From Gammaproteobacteria bacterium (GTDB lineage Bacteria > Pseudomonadota > Gammaproteobacteria > Arenicellales > JAOTYS01), in the NCBI GenBank assembly GCA_029861795.1, contig JAOTYS010000007.1:1-32298 (forward strand): DNA of 32,298 nucleotides. The letters are read 5' to 3'. The translations under genes and the position numbers were made by a program. The first letter of the stretch is position 1; each line of letters begins with the position of its first letter. Below, piece after piece: positions 1 to 9,658 of the stretch. The notes below the pieces were generated by a model. It saw only the letters and a program-made list of their open reading frames with translations, ran no database searches and was not told the DNA's origin.

Positions 1-1
1 C

Positions 2-445
2 CGGCCCGGGTCGGGAAACGCGTTGGCGGAGGCCATTACCTCGAGCTACCAACAAGGGAAACCCATACTCACCTACTACTGGGGACCAAGTTGGGTTTTA
101 GGAAAACTAGACCTGGTGATGTTGGAGGAGCCGGCCTACGAGGAAGCGAAGTGGCAGCAGCTTTCCAGAACAAATGGGCGATCCGAGGCGACGGCTTATC
201 CATCCGTAGAAATCAGCATTGGTGTGAATACAGAATTCGCAAATGCTGCCCCAGGGATAGCCGAGTTCCTGAAAAAGTACAGAACGTCCAGCGCGATTGT
301 GAGCGATGCCCTTGCTTACCTTCATGACAACAAAGTATCCACGCCAAAGGAAATGGCCGAATACTTTTTAAAGACAAATGAACGAATCTGGACTCTATGG
401 GTGCCGGAGGATGTTGCCCAGGCGACAAAAGCCGCGTTGAATTGA
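2..445 (+). CDS. Glycine betaine/proline-type ABC transporter substrate-binding protein, C-terminal part (5' end outside window)
   Basis: This is the C-terminal 147 or so residues of an OpuAC/ProX-family periplasmic binding protein, which captures quaternary amines such as glycine betaine, proline betaine or DMSP for an ABC importer. The frame is open from base 2 and reads RPGSGNALAEAI, then GKPILTYYWGPSWVLGKLDL, the family's typical block in which aromatic residues help form the ligand pocket. The TTG at 23 is an internal leucine, not a start. The C-terminus (SVEISIGVN, then AEFLKKY and the NERIW region) also fits the family. The cognate permease and ATPase genes are not in the window and probably lie to the left. 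It converges with aapP across a 117-base gap in which I see no clear gene or terminator. The family is clear; the ligand is not determined. Confidence 0.85.
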   Translation, partial: RPGSGNALAEAITSSYQQGKPILTYYWGPSWVLGKLDLVMLEEPAYEEAKWQQLSRTNGRSEATAYPSVEISIGVNTEFANAAPGIAEFLKKYRTSSAIVSDALAYLHDNKVSTPKEMAEYFLKTNERIWTLWVPEDVAQATKAALN

Positions 446-562
446 GTTGGCTTAGGGCAGCGAAGAATATCCTGGATTATTTCACGGCAAAAGCGCACAG
501 CTCACCAACGCGCTGCCACTGCGGATCGGAAGAGACGAAGTGGACGAAAAATCCGTCGACGT

Positions 563-1342
563 CTAGTGCTGCAGGATCTGACTCAGAAATAGCTGGGTCC
601 GTTCATTCTGCGGATTGTTGAAGAATTCTTCGGGTTCGTTCTCTTCAATGATCTCGCCCTCATCCATGAAGATGACACGATTTGCCACCGTTTTGGCAAA
701 GCCCATCTCGTGGGTCACGCATAACATGGTCATCCCTTCCTGCGCTAACTCGACCATGACGTCCAACACCTCTTTGATCATCTCTGGGTCCAGTGCGGAG
801 GTGGGTTCGTCAAACAGCATGACCTTTGGGTTCATGCAGAGTGAACGGGCAATGGCAACGCGCTGTTGCTGACCACCTGAGAGTTGACCAGGGTATTTTT
901 GAGCTTGTTCCGGTATCTTCACGCGTTCAAGCAGTTTCGTCGCGATTTCCTCGGCTTCGGCGCGTGGCATTTTGCGCACCCAAATCGGGGCGAGGGAGAG
1001 GTTGTCCATCACGGTTAGATGAGGGAACAGATTAAAGTGTTGGAACACCATTCCCACTTCGCGACGAATCTGTTCGATGTGTTTGAGATCGCCAGTGAGT
1101 TCTGTTCCCTCTACGATGATTTGTCCTCGCTGATGCTCCTCGAGGCGATTGATGCAGCGAATCAGGGTGGACTTACCGGAGCCCGATGGTCCACAGATGA
1201 CGATACGTTCGCCTTTGTTGATTGTGAGGTTAATATTCTTGAGTACATGGAACTGACCGTACCATTTATGCATGTCGATGAGCTGGATCATGACCTCTTC
1301 TGAGACGGTCATGGTGGCTGGTGCTTGTGCGTGCTCTGACAT
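563..1342 (-). CDS. aapP: General amino-acid ABC transporter ATP-binding protein (AapP-like)
   Basis: ATPase subunit of a polar/general L-amino-acid importer; it binds ATP on the cytoplasmic face and powers the AapQ/AapM permease pair. Visible motifs are Walker [10 protein letters not shown] (about residues 51-59), the Q-loop [10 protein letters not shown], the signature LSGGQQQR (about 154), Walker [13 protein letters not shown] and the switch histidine in VTHEMGFA. I place the start at the ATG at 1342, because GGAG lies 7 bases upstream of it; a TTG two codons earlier at 1348 would sit too close to that site. The resulting 259 residues match the family's usual size. It is the last gene of the aapJQMP order, 41 bases after aapM. 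GlnQ-like ATPases are very similar, so the Aap assignment rests on the neighbours. Confidence 0.93.
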   Translation of the reverse strand: MSEHAQAPATMTVSEEVMIQLIDMHKWYGQFHVLKNINLTINKGERIVICGPSGSGKSTLIRCINRLEEHQRGQIIVEGTELTGDLKHIEQIRREVGMVFQHFNLFPHLTVMDNLSLAPIWVRKMPRAEAEEIATKLLERVKIPEQAQKYPGQLSGGQQQRVAIARSLCMNPKVMLFDEPTSALDPEMIKEVLDVMVELAQEGMTMLCVTHEMGFAKTVANRVIFMDEGEIIEENEPEEFFNNPQNERTQLFLSQILQH

Positions 1343-1383
1343 TATCAATCTCCTCGTTGCCTACCCCTAGCTGTTGTCCCGGT

Positions 1384-2487
1384 TTAAAAGCCGGTGTGAA
1401 GCTTCTTCTCCAGGTTCTGGCTGTATCGTGACATAGAAAAACAAAAGCACCAGAAACCGAACGCCACAAACACGTACCCCTCGACTGCGAAGCCCAACCA
1501 GTCGGGGTTGGTAGCGGCCAGTTGGGCCATACCAAGAAAGTCGAACAGGCCAATGATCAACACTAGCGTCGTGTCTTTGAACAAGCCAATGAACGTGTTG
1601 ACGATGCCGGGAATCACCATCTTGAGCGCCTGGGGCATTACGATGAGTCCCATGCTCTTCCAGTAGCTCAAACCTAAAGCAGAGGCGGCCTCGAACTGGC
1701 CTTTGGGTATCGCTTGAAGACCGCCGCGGACCACTTCCGCCATGTATGCGGCGGAGAAAAGCATCACACCGATCAACGCCCGTAGCAGTTTGTCAAAATA
1801 AGTCCCCTCCGGCATGAACAACGGAAACATCACCGAGGACATGAACAAGACCGTAATCAATGGCACGCCGCGCCAGAACTCAATAAAGGCAACACATATC
1901 GCTCTGACGATGGGCATGTCGGAGCGGCGCCCTAATGCGAGGACGATTCCTAGGGGAAGCGACGCAACAATACCCAATACCGCGATCACCAGGGTGAGGA
2001 ATAGCCCGCCCCAAAGCGGCGTTTCCACCCCCATCAGTCCAAAGGAGTCACCGACAAACAGGTAATAAGCGATGAGTGGGAAGACGACGAGCAAAAACAG
2101 CCCCAACCATCCCTTCCACGGGAAACGCGGTATCAACAACAAGATCAGAGAAATCGCAAAGATTATGTACGCCGCGTTGATTCGCCAAAGTTCGGTGTTG
2201 GGGTAACGACCGTACATGAGTTGTTTGAACCACACTTTGATGAATACCCAACACGCACCTTCTTTCACGCAGTCTTCACGGGTCTGGCCGCTGAAATTGG
2301 CGTCGATGAACGCCCAGCTGAGAATTGGAGGAACTACTAAATAGATCAAATACAGGCCGAGCAACGTGAGCCCAATATTGAGCGGTGATGACAACAAGTT
2401 CGCACGCATCCAGCCCAGCACACCGACGGTGGAGGCTGGTGGGGGCAGATCGGGGTGATGACCGGGTTGATAGGTTTCGTTGGTCAT
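1384..2487 (-). CDS. aapM: General amino-acid ABC transporter permease (AapM-like)
   Basis: Inner-membrane permease subunit of the AapJQMP/BztABCD family of broad-range amino-acid importers. The 367-residue protein has the long N-terminal part typical of AapM: a first membrane segment near residues 35-55 and a probably periplasmic stretch with two cysteines (CVKEGACW), then further hydrophobic helices before the HisM-type permease core. The cytoplasmic EAA loop that docks the ATPase is visible as EAASALGLSYWKSMGLIVMP, followed by MVIPG. The ATG is preceded by GGAG within the end of aapQ, and only three bases separate the aapQ stop from this start, so the two are co-transcribed and probably translationally coupled. 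The partner permease is AapQ; ATP is supplied by AapP. Confidence 0.92.
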   Translation of the reverse strand: MTNETYQPGHHPDLPPPASTVGVLGWMRANLLSSPLNIGLTLLGLYLIYLVVPPILSWAFIDANFSGQTREDCVKEGACWVFIKVWFKQLMYGRYPNTELWRINAAYIIFAISLILLLIPRFPWKGWLGLFLLVVFPLIAYYLFVGDSFGLMGVETPLWGGLFLTLVIAVLGIVASLPLGIVLALGRRSDMPIVRAICVAFIEFWRGVPLITVLFMSSVMFPLFMPEGTYFDKLLRALIGVMLFSAAYMAEVVRGGLQAIPKGQFEAASALGLSYWKSMGLIVMPQALKMVIPGIVNTFIGLFKDTTLVLIIGLFDFLGMAQLAATNPDWLGFAVEGYVFVAFGFWCFCFSMSRYSQNLEKKLHTGF

Positions 2488-2490
2488 GGC

Positions 2491-3684
2491 CTAACGCTCC
2501 ACCAGGGCCATCTTCTGGTTGTACCAGTTCATGAACGCCGAGATCAGCAGACTTATCAGCAGATAGATTCCCATGGTGATGCCCATGATCTCCACCGCTT
2601 GTCCGGTCTGCATTAGTGCGGTGCCAGCAAAGACCAGCACCAAATCCGGGTAAGCGATGGCAGCGGCCAGCGATGAGTTTTTGGTGAGGTTTAGATACTG
2701 ACTGGTTAGCGGTGGAATAATGACCCGCGACGCCTGTGGAATGATCACCAGGCGCAGGGTTGGGCCCGGTCGGAGACCCACGGCATAAGCCGCCTCGGTC
2801 TGTCCATGACTCACGGCGAGGATGCCGGCGCGCACAATTTCTGCGATGAACGCCGCAGTGTACATAGACAACGCGAGCATCAAGGCGACGAATTCCGGGA
2901 TCAGACCTACACCGCCTCTGAAGTTGAATCCTTGGAGTTCCGGAAAGCTCCAGCTCAATGGGAATCCGGCTAACGCCGCGGCCAACAGGGGGAGACCGAT
3001 GAGCAGCGCCAAAGAGACATAGACCGTATGAAATTGTTGTCCGGTGCGCTCTTGGCGTTGGTGGGCCCAGCGGGCAATAATGACCACGGCCACGATCGCG
3101 ATTCCAAGGGCCGCTGCAACCAGCCAGAAACCCTCTTCAAATACCGGCGCGGGCGTGATGATGCCGCGATTGTTGAGAAAGATCATATCGAACAGCGATG
3201 CGCTGTTACGCGGCGAAGGCAGCGCCCTTAACACGGCGAAGTACCAGAAGAAGATCTGTAGCAGCAAAGGGATATTGCGCAGCACTTCGATGTACACCAT
3301 CGCCATCCTTGCAATGAGCCAATTTCTAGACAGTCGGGCTATGCCAATGATGAGACCGAGGATGGAGGCAAATACGATAGAAACCGCTGAGACCAAAATG
3401 GTATTGAGAAATCCGACCAGGAAAGCGCGACCGTAGCTGTGCTCTTCCGAATACTCGATCAGACTCATCGAGACGCTAAAGCCTGCGGTGGTCTGTAGAA
3501 ACCCGAATCCCGAAGCGATGCCCTGACGCTCCAGATTTTGTACGGTGTTGTTGCCGATATAGGCAAAGCCCAAGAGAATCAGGATGAGTACCACCACCTG
3601 AAAGAAGATGGCCCGATACCGGGGATCGTTCCAGATCGGTGGTCTTGCCGGTGGGGCGGCGGCAGTGGTGGATAATTCAGCCAC
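2491..3684 (-). CDS. aapQ: General amino-acid ABC transporter permease (AapQ-like)
   Basis: Second inner-membrane permease of the general amino-acid importer. It is 397 residues long, as expected for AapQ/BztB, and carries a hydrophobic helix near residues 25-45, a long region between the first helices containing the EYSEEHSYGRAFLVGFLNT block, and the EAA docking loop EAAYAVGLRPGPTLRLVIIP near the C-terminus. A GTG codon at 3684 is the likely start; I see only a weak purine stretch upstream and no better in-frame ATG before the conserved region. It follows aapJ after a 145-base gap that contains a strong terminator-like hairpin, which would let the binding protein be made in excess over the membrane components. 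Confidence 0.92.
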   Translation of the reverse strand: MAELSTTAAAPPARPPIWNDPRYRAIFFQVVVLILILLGFAYIGNNTVQNLERQGIASGFGFLQTTAGFSVSMSLIEYSEEHSYGRAFLVGFLNTILVSAVSIVFASILGLIIGIARLSRNWLIARMAMVYIEVLRNIPLLLQIFFWYFAVLRALPSPRNSASLFDMIFLNNRGIITPAPVFEEGFWLVAAALGIAIVAVVIIARWAHQRQERTGQQFHTVYVSLALLIGLPLLAAALAGFPLSWSFPELQGFNFRGGVGLIPEFVALMLALSMYTAAFIAEIVRAGILAVSHGQTEAAYAVGLRPGPTLRLVIIPQASRVIIPPLTSQYLNLTKNSSLAAAIAYPDLVLVFAGTALMQTGQAVEIMGITMGIYLLISLLISAFMNWYNQKMALVER

Positions 3685-3746
3685 GTCTAGTGCTTTCTGG
3701 TGTGCTTAGCGCTCGGTAACGAAAGTTTTAAGACGTTACGGCAGCC

Positions 3747-3798
3747 CAAAAAGAAAACGGAGTGCGCTCGCCCTGGTCAAGGTCGAACACACTCCGTT
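3747..3798 (-). terminator. Terminator/attenuator-like hairpin between aapJ and aapQ
   Basis: Read on the minus strand, AACGGAGTGTG and CGCACTCCGTT form an 11-pair stem (10 standard pairs plus one G-U wobble) around a loop of about 21 bases. The second arm runs directly into TTTTCTTTTT, the usual form of a rho-independent terminator. It lies after the aapJ stop and before aapQ, so partial read-through would give high binding-protein and lower permease expression, a pattern known for many binding-protein-dependent ABC operons. The stem and T-run are seen directly; the attenuation role is inferred. Confidence 0.78.
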
Positions 3799-3829
3799 AG
3801 TCACGCTATTACGTTCTGACGATGTACTG

Positions 3830-4852
3830 CTATCGAATCGGCATGGGATACATCAGTCCACCTTGATTCCACAGTGCATTGACGCCACGCTGTAGCTGCA
3901 CCGGGGTATCGGGTCCGACGTGCGTGTCAAAGGACTCGCCGTAGTTTCCGACCTGGCGCACAATGTCGGCAGCCCAATCCGGGTTATCCAGCCCAAGGTT
4001 CTTGGCGGTGTCGCCCTCGACACCCATGAAACGCTTGACCGATGGATTGTCGGAGCTTGCCATCTCGTCAATGTTCCCTGAGGTGAGGCCAAGCTCTTCA
4101 GCTTCTATCATGGCGATCAACGACCACTTGACGATATCAAACCACTGGTCATCGCCGTGGGCGACCACCGGCCCCAGAGGCTCTTTGGAGATGACTTCCG
4201 GTAGCACGATATGGGCGTCAGGCTCTTTCAGCTTTAACCGTTGTGCCGCCAGCCCGGATTGGTCAGTGGTGTATGAATCGCAGCGACCCGCATCGTAGGC
4301 TGCCACCACCTCATCGGCCTTCTCGAATGCAACGATCTCGTACTCCATGTTGTTGGCACGGAAATAGTCCGCAAGATTGAGCTCCGTGGTGGTGCCGATG
4401 TTGGTGCAAACAGAGGCGCCCGCAAGTTCCAGCGCACTCTTTACGCCAAGATCTTTGCGTACCATGAAACCTTGCCCGTCGTAGTAGTTGACGCCGGCGA
4501 AATTGATGCCAAGCGCGGTGTCCCGGGTCAGCGTCCAAGTGGTATTGCGTGACAGCATGTCGATCTCGCCGGACTGCAACGCGGTGAAGCGTTCTTTAGC
4601 AGTCAGCGGGCTGTACTTCACTTTGTCTGCATCGCCAAACACCGCGGCCGCGACAGCGCGACAAACATCGACGTCAATGCCGGTCCAATTACCTTGCTCG
4701 TCAGGATTAGAGAAGCCGGGGACACCTTGGCTGACGCCGCACTGGACAAAGCCTTTGGATTTGACGTCATCCAGTGTGCCGGCCTGGGATACACCAGCCA
4801 CAGAGAGAGAGGCGGCAACCGCGGTAGCGGCTAGGGATTTTCCAAGATTCAT
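3830..4852 (-). CDS. aapJ: General amino-acid ABC transporter periplasmic binding protein (AapJ-like)
   Basis: Periplasmic solute-binding protein (SBP_bac_3 fold) that delivers L-amino acids to AapQM. The 340-residue sequence begins with a Sec signal peptide (positive MNLGK, hydrophobic core, cleavage after SVAGVSQA), followed by TLDDVKSKG, VQCGVSQGVPGFS and GIDVDVCRAVAAAVFGDADK, which is the AapJ/BztA signature region. The ARNTTWTLTRD-like block appears here as SRNTTWTLTRD, and the C-terminus GGLMYPMPIR is typical of the family. The ATG at 4852 has GGAGGG about five bases upstream. It is the first gene of the transporter set; the promoter should lie in the 172-base gap separating it from gcvP, where I could not find a convincing -35/-10 pair. 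Confidence 0.94.
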   Translation of the reverse strand: MNLGKSLAATAVAASLSVAGVSQAGTLDDVKSKGFVQCGVSQGVPGFSNPDEQGNWTGIDVDVCRAVAAAVFGDADKVKYSPLTAKERFTALQSGEIDMLSRNTTWTLTRDTALGINFAGVNYYDGQGFMVRKDLGVKSALELAGASVCTNIGTTTELNLADYFRANNMEYEIVAFEKADEVVAAYDAGRCDSYTTDQSGLAAQRLKLKEPDAHIVLPEVISKEPLGPVVAHGDDQWFDIVKWSLIAMIEAEELGLTSGNIDEMASSDNPSVKRFMGVEGDTAKNLGLDNPDWAADIVRQVGNYGESFDTHVGPDTPVQLQRGVNALWNQGGLMYPMPIR

Positions 4853-5024
4853 GACAACCCTCCAGTTGGGATTATTTCTTAAAGCTTCTGTCAGAGCTGT
4901 GCCAGGCCGAGGCTATCAGATGATTGGCTAGACTGGCCGGGCCAGCGAGAAATGTTGCTCGAACGGGGCCAAGCTTACACAACGATTTCTCTCGCCTCAA
5001 GCCATTGTAACGGATTGAGTGGAA

Positions 5025-7940
5025 TCAGGCCGCTTTTTCTTGCCCCTGATAGGCCTCCATGGGTGGGCAGCTACACACTAGGTGGCGGTCGCCGTAAACA
5101 TTGTCGATGCGACCCACCGGAGGCCAATATTTGTCTTCGCGCAAGGCGCTCAGCGGGAAGAAAGCCTCCTCTCGGGTATAGGGCATGGTCCATTCTCCTT
5201 CCACCAGCAGATGATGTGTATGCGGCGCGTTGCACAGCACGTTGTTTTCTGGATCAGCTTCGCCAGACTCCACTGCGGAGATCTCTTTTCGGATCGCAAT
5301 CATGGCGTCACAAAAGCGGTCGAGCTCTCGTTTGGCTTCGCTTTCGGTGGGCTCGATCATCAGCGTGTCTGGTACGGGAAACGACATAGTTGGGGCATGG
5401 AAGCCATAATCCACCAAGCGTTTCGCCACATCGTCGACAGTAATTCCGCACGATTCTTTGATGGGTCGCAGGTCGACAATACATTCGTGGGCGACCATCC
5501 CATTCTTGCCGGTGTAGAGAATGGGGTAATGCGGGGCTAGCCGGTGCGCGATGTAATTTGCGCTGAGGATAGCGATTTCCGTGGCTTTGCGAAGACCGGC
5601 ACTTCCCATCATCGCGATGTAAGCCCATGATATCGGCAGAATACTGGCCGATCCCCAGGGCGCTGCGGAGATTGTCCCGATCGTTCCCTGCTCGCCAGCG
5701 GCCGGGTTGACCCCCTCTACTACTGCATGGTCTGGCAAGAACGGGGCAAGGTGTTCGCGCACGCCAATGGGTCCCATGCCCGGTCCACCACCGCCATGCG
5801 GAATACAGAAGGTCTTGTGTAGGTTGATATGTGCCACATCTGCACCGATCTCTGCGGGCCGACAAACGCCTAACAATGCGTTCAGATTGGCTCCGTCCAT
5901 GTAAACCTGTCCACCATGGTCGTGAATGATCTGACAAATCTCACGTATCGATTCCTCGAACACGCCGTGGGTTGAAGGATAGGTGATCATCAATGCGGCG
6001 AGTTGTCCCTTGTGCTCCGCTGATTTTGCCTTGAGGTCTGCTACATCCACATTGCCTTGGTCGTCGCATGCGACCACTACTACCTTCAATCCCGCCATGT
6101 GCGCACTCGCCGGGTTGGTACCGTGGGCGGAGGCGGGGATGAGACATATATCGCGACTGTTCTCTCCACGGCTTTCGTGATACTTACGAATGGTTAGCAA
6201 CCCCGCATACTCTCCTTGAGAGCCAGCATTGGGTTGCAACGATATGGCATCGAAACCCGTACACTCACACAGCATCTCTTCCAGCTCTTCAAACAGTTGT
6301 TGATAACCTTGGGTTTGATCCAGGGGCGCGAACGGATGCATGGCGCTAAACTGCCGATAGGTGACCGGTAACATCTCTGTGGTGGCATTGAGCTTCATGG
6401 TGCACGATCCCAACGGGATCATGGCACGGTCTAAGGCAATGTCTTTGGCTGCAAGCCAACGCAAATAGCGCAGCATTTCGGTCTCACCATGGTAAAGATG
6501 AAACACCGGGTGGATGAGAAACTCCGTGGTCCGCTGTAAGTCGTCTGGAATACATTCCTCGACCACTGCATCGAGCTCGTCGATGCTCACTGTCTTGTCG
6601 GCTTTAGTCGCGAACAATCGCCACAAAGCCTCTATATTCACGCGTCGACTGGTTTCATCGAATGAGATCCCAAGATGGTCGGCATCTACGACGCGCAAGT
6701 TGATGCGAGACTCCCGTGCTTTGGCTACGATGCGAGCGGCCTGACCAGGGACTCGCACGGTGATGGTGTCAAAAAAAGCGTTGGTGACGACCTCAAAGCC
6801 AAGGCGGCGTAGCCCCTCTGCGGCGATCAGCGTCTTTCGATGGACTCGCTCGGCAATGGTGCGCAAACCTTCCGGACCGTGATAGATGGCATATAATGCG
6901 GCAATCACTGCGAGCAGCACTTGCGCTGTGCAGATGTTGCTTGTGGCCTTTTCACGGCGAATATGTTGCTCCCGGGTTTGCAACGCCATGCGTAACCCAG
7001 GGCGGCCATGACTGTCGACCGATACTCCGATGATGCGTCCGGGAGCGGACCGCTTGAACGCATCCCTGGTGGCAAAATAAGCAGCGTGGGGACCACCGTA
7101 GCCCATCGGAACACCGAAGCGCTGAGTGCTGCCAACAGCAATATCCACACCCATCTCACCCGGTGGTGTCAACAATGTCAGGCTCAGAATGTCCGCAGCC
7201 GCAATGACTATGGCGTGTTTCGCGTGGGCTTGTTCGACCACCGCACGGATATCGTGGAGCTGCCCGCTGGAACCAGGGTATTGCAGTAACAGTCCAAACC
7301 CGTCATGGGTTGCGATCTCTGTGTACGGATCGCCCACCACCACGTCGAGTCCCAGATACCGGGCACGGGTCTGCACCACCGCGATTGTTTGTGGGTGACA
7401 GTCTTTGTCTACAAAAAACAGAGAGGACTTGCTCTTGGTCACGCGCTTGGCCATGGCCATGGCTTCGGCCGCTGCAGTAGCCTCGTCCAAAAGCGAGGCG
7501 TTGGCGAGGTCCATCGCGGTTAAGTCGATGATCATTTGCTGAAAATTGAGCAGCACCTCCAGGCGGCCCTGACTGACCTCAGCCTGATACGGCGTATAGG
7601 CGGTGTACCAACCCGGGTTCTCTAAAACGTTACGTTTGATCACTGCAGGCAGCACGGTTCCGTAGTACCCCATGCCAATCATGGAAATAAAAATCTTATT
7701 ACGCTCGCGCATCCTACGAAGGTAAGTCACGGTTGCCCGTTCGCTCATGGCGTCATCGAGTTCGAGGGGGCGATCGGACGTGATCGACTTTGGGACTGAC
7801 TTCTCTATTAGGTCGTCCAAAGACTCCAAAGACAGGGCATCGAGCATCTGCTGAATTTGTGCCTCCCCCGGACCAATGTGGCGACGTACGAAGTCCCCGC
7901 GCATCTCCAGTTGTTGCAACGAGCGTCTGGCGTTCGGCAT
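5025..7940 (-). CDS. gcvP: Glycine dehydrogenase (decarboxylating), P-protein of the glycine cleavage system
   Basis: PLP enzyme that decarboxylates glycine and passes the aminomethyl group to the lipoyl arm of GcvH. At 971 residues it is the single-chain homodimer form (E. coli about 957), not the split GcvPA/GcvPB type. The N-terminal half starts with [17 protein letters not shown] and contains the MIGMGYYGT and [20 protein letters not shown] blocks. The cofactor lysine is K709 in [19 protein letters not shown], and the second half also has [16 protein letters not shown] and [14 protein letters not shown]. The ATG at 7940 has a GGGGGA ribosome site five bases upstream. It follows gcvH by 90 bases in the order gcvT-gcvH-gcvP. 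No frameshift or missing block is visible. Confidence 0.97.
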   Translation of the reverse strand: MPNARRSLQQLEMRGDFVRRHIGPGEAQIQQMLDALSLESLDDLIEKSVPKSITSDRPLELDDAMSERATVTYLRRMRERNKIFISMIGMGYYGTVLPAVIKRNVLENPGWYTAYTPYQAEVSQGRLEVLLNFQQMIIDLTAMDLANASLLDEATAAAEAMAMAKRVTKSKSSLFFVDKDCHPQTIAVVQTRARYLGLDVVVGDPYTEIATHDGFGLLLQYPGSSGQLHDIRAVVEQAHAKHAIVIAAADILSLTLLTPPGEMGVDIAVGSTQRFGVPMGYGGPHAAYFATRDAFKRSAPGRIIGVSVDSHGRPGLRMALQTREQHIRREKATSNICTAQVLLAVIAALYAIYHGPEGLRTIAERVHRKTLIAAEGLRRLGFEVVTNAFFDTITVRVPGQAARIVAKARESRINLRVVDADHLGISFDETSRRVNIEALWRLFATKADKTVSIDELDAVVEECIPDDLQRTTEFLIHPVFHLYHGETEMLRYLRWLAAKDIALDRAMIPLGSCTMKLNATTEMLPVTYRQFSAMHPFAPLDQTQGYQQLFEELEEMLCECTGFDAISLQPNAGSQGEYAGLLTIRKYHESRGENSRDICLIPASAHGTNPASAHMAGLKVVVVACDDQGNVDVADLKAKSAEHKGQLAALMITYPSTHGVFEESIREICQIIHDHGGQVYMDGANLNALLGVCRPAEIGADVAHINLHKTFCIPHGGGGPGMGPIGVREHLAPFLPDHAVVEGVNPAAGEQGTIGTISAAPWGSASILPISWAYIAMMGSAGLRKATEIAILSANYIAHRLAPHYPILYTGKNGMVAHECIVDLRPIKESCGITVDDVAKRLVDYGFHAPTMSFPVPDTLMIEPTESEAKRELDRFCDAMIAIRKEISAVESGEADPENNVLCNAPHTHHLLVEGEWTMPYTREEAFFPLSALREDKYWPPVGRIDNVYGDRHLVCSCPPMEAYQGQEKAA

Positions 7941-7968
7941 TGTGTCCCCCTTTATTTGCTTGACTGAT

Positions 7969-8005
7969 CCTCGATCTATCCTTCGCTGACGGAAGGACGT
8001 CGAGG
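7969..8005. other. Imperfect stem-loop between gcvH and gcvP
   Basis: CCTCGA at 7969-7974 pairs with TCGAGG at 8000-8005, and an inner CCTTC (7980-7984) pairs with GAAGG (7992-7996), making a two-step hairpin in the gcvH-gcvP spacer. On the transcribed strand it is not followed by a T-run, so it is more likely an mRNA stability or processing element than a terminator. Function is inferred only from position. Confidence 0.4.
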
Positions 8006-8030
8006 CTATAAAAAAGTTAGGTTTGCGCTT

Positions 8031-8402
8031 TCAACTAATCAACACTTTGTAAGCAGCCTCATCTAACAGCGTATTGAGTTCGGCAGGGTCGGTCATCTTG
8101 AGCTTGATGAACCATCCGTCACCGGTGGGATCTTCATTCACTAGACCGGGTTCATCGGCCAGGGTTTCATTAACTTCGATAATTGTGCCGCTGACTGGCG
8201 CTTTGACGTCACCCGCTGCCTTGACCGATTCGATCACGGCAGCGTTCTCTCCCTTGCTAAACTCTTGTCCAACTTCCGGTAATTCCACGTAAACGAGCTC
8301 ACCCAGTTGATCCTGAGCGAAGTCGGTAATTCCCACAATAGCGATATCTTCGTCCTCTATCGTGACCCATTCATGATCCTCGGTGTATTTCGTTTCGCTC
8401 AT
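8031..8402 (-). CDS. gcvH: Glycine cleavage system H protein
   Basis: Small lipoyl carrier protein that shuttles the aminomethyl intermediate from GcvP to GcvT and is reoxidised by dihydrolipoamide dehydrogenase (not in the window). The lipoylated lysine is K61 in AAVIESVKAAGDVKAPVSG, and the C-terminal DPTGDGWFIKLK block is typical. I start it at the ATG at 8402 (MSETKYTEDHEWV), which gives 123 residues, close to the family norm, and has GGAG eight bases upstream; an in-frame start 12 codons earlier adds a non-conserved MATTSRHRGVIP. It sits between gcvT and gcvP with 134- and 90-base spacers. Confidence 0.96.
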   Translation of the reverse strand: MSETKYTEDHEWVTIEDEDIAIVGITDFAQDQLGELVYVELPEVGQEFSKGENAAVIESVKAAGDVKAPVSGTIIEVNETLADEPGLVNEDPTGDGWFIKLKMTDPAELNTLLDEAAYKVLIS

Positions 8403-8536
8403 CGGAATCACTCCTCGATGTCGTGATGTGGTTGCCACGTGCTAGATAATAGCGTTTTTGCTTAGTATTCGATTGCTGGAGATTGTCTAAGTTCTGTCAA
8501 TTGTATAGATCCCACATAGTGATGAGTGAGATTATC

Positions 8537-9658
8537 TTATCCGCGATAATAGTGCTGTGTTACAAACGGAAGTTTAACGACGCGAACCGGCAATAACTTG
8601 CCCCTCACCAGGGCTTCTAGTTTAGTGCCGGGGGCACAATGGTCGGTCTGAACGTATCCCATCGACACTGGCCCCCCAACAGTTGGGCCATATCCTCCGC
8701 TGGTGACGTGACCCACTGTTTCGCCGTCCTCGGTTTTTAGCTCAGCGCCCTCTCGGACTGGCGCTTTACCTTGGGGTTGGATGCCTACACGTTTTCGTCG
8801 GCCGCCATGTTTGATCTGCCCTAGGATTACCTCGGCGCCTGGGAATCCCCCAGGGCGAGCGCCACCGTTTCTGCGTGCCTTGGATACTGCCCAGCCAAGG
8901 TTCGCTTCGATGGGTGAGGTCGTTGCGTCGATGTCATGGCCGTACAGACATAGGCCCGCCTCAAGCCGCAATGAGTCTCTGGCGCCTAAGCCAATGGGCT
9001 TGACTTCATTCTGAGCCAACAGCGTGCGCGCAAGGCCTTGCGCCTTGTTTGCCGCCACAGAGATCTCAAACCCATCTTCGCCAGTGTATCCCGATCGTGT
9101 CACAAGACAGTCGGCGTCACCGATGTTGACGCGTGCAGCTCTCATAAAAGTCAGCAGTGCGAGCTCCGGCGCCAGCCGCGACATTATTCCCCCGGCCTGT
9201 GGTCCCTGCAGTGCTAGTAACGCCCTATCGCTCAACACTTCAATGTTACATCGGTCACTTAGATATTTCCGCAGATGTTCGATGTCTTGCTCTTTGCACG
9301 CTGCATTGACAACAATGAATAAGTGGTCATCTGAATTAGTGATCATCAGATCATCGAGGATTCCGCCATCCTCGTTGGTAAACAATGCATAACGTTGTTG
9401 GTTTACGGCAAGTCCAACCAAGTCAACAGGTACCAGAGTCTCCAAGGCGGCGGCATCGTTGCCGCTCAGTCGTATTTGTCCCATATGAGAGACATCAAAC
9501 AGCCCGGCGTGTTCGCGGGTGTGGAGGTGCTCTTTAATAATGCCGTCGCGATATTGTAGAGGCATCTCATAACCTGCAAACGGCACCATCTTTGCTCCCA
9601 GCTCGACATGTAAATCGAACAATGGTGTGCGGTCTGGGTCGCTTTGGCTATTAGACAT
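8537..9658 (-). CDS. gcvT: Aminomethyltransferase, T-protein of the glycine cleavage system
   Basis: THF-dependent enzyme that releases ammonia from the aminomethyl-lipoyl H protein and makes 5,10-methylene-THF. The 373 residues cover the whole family: TPLFDLHVELGAKMVPFAGY at the N-terminus, the AGLFDVSHMGQI block, SRSGYTGEDGFEI-like sequence (TRSGYTGEDGFEISV), the LEAGLCLYGHDID motif and the C-terminal GYGPTVGGPVSMGYV. It is the first gene of the gcv set. The ATG at 9658 lacks a strong ribosome site (only a weak purine run AAGAA). The long upstream gap should hold the operon promoter; I looked for a tandem glycine riboswitch there and did not see its conserved cores. Confidence 0.96.
   Translation of the reverse strand: MSNSQSDPDRTPLFDLHVELGAKMVPFAGYEMPLQYRDGIIKEHLHTREHAGLFDVSHMGQIRLSGNDAAALETLVPVDLVGLAVNQQRYALFTNEDGGILDDLMITNSDDHLFIVVNAACKEQDIEHLRKYLSDRCNIEVLSDRALLALQGPQAGGIMSRLAPELALLTFMRAARVNIGDADCLVTRSGYTGEDGFEISVAANKAQGLARTLLAQNEVKPIGLGARDSLRLEAGLCLYGHDIDATTSPIEANLGWAVSKARRNGGARPGGFPGAEVILGQIKHGGRRKRVGIQPQGKAPVREGAELKTEDGETVGHVTSGGYGPTVGGPVSMGYVQTDHCAPGTKLEALVRGKLLPVRVVKLPFVTQHYYRG

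Noticed and set aside
23..445. Complete small protein starting at the TTG at 23
   Set aside because: The frame is open to the window edge and the residues before the TTG continue the OpuAC family sequence, so this is an internal codon of a truncated gene.
5308..5937. 209-codon ORF in another frame within gcvP
   Set aside because: It is a same-strand frame shadow of the highly conserved GcvP C-terminal half.
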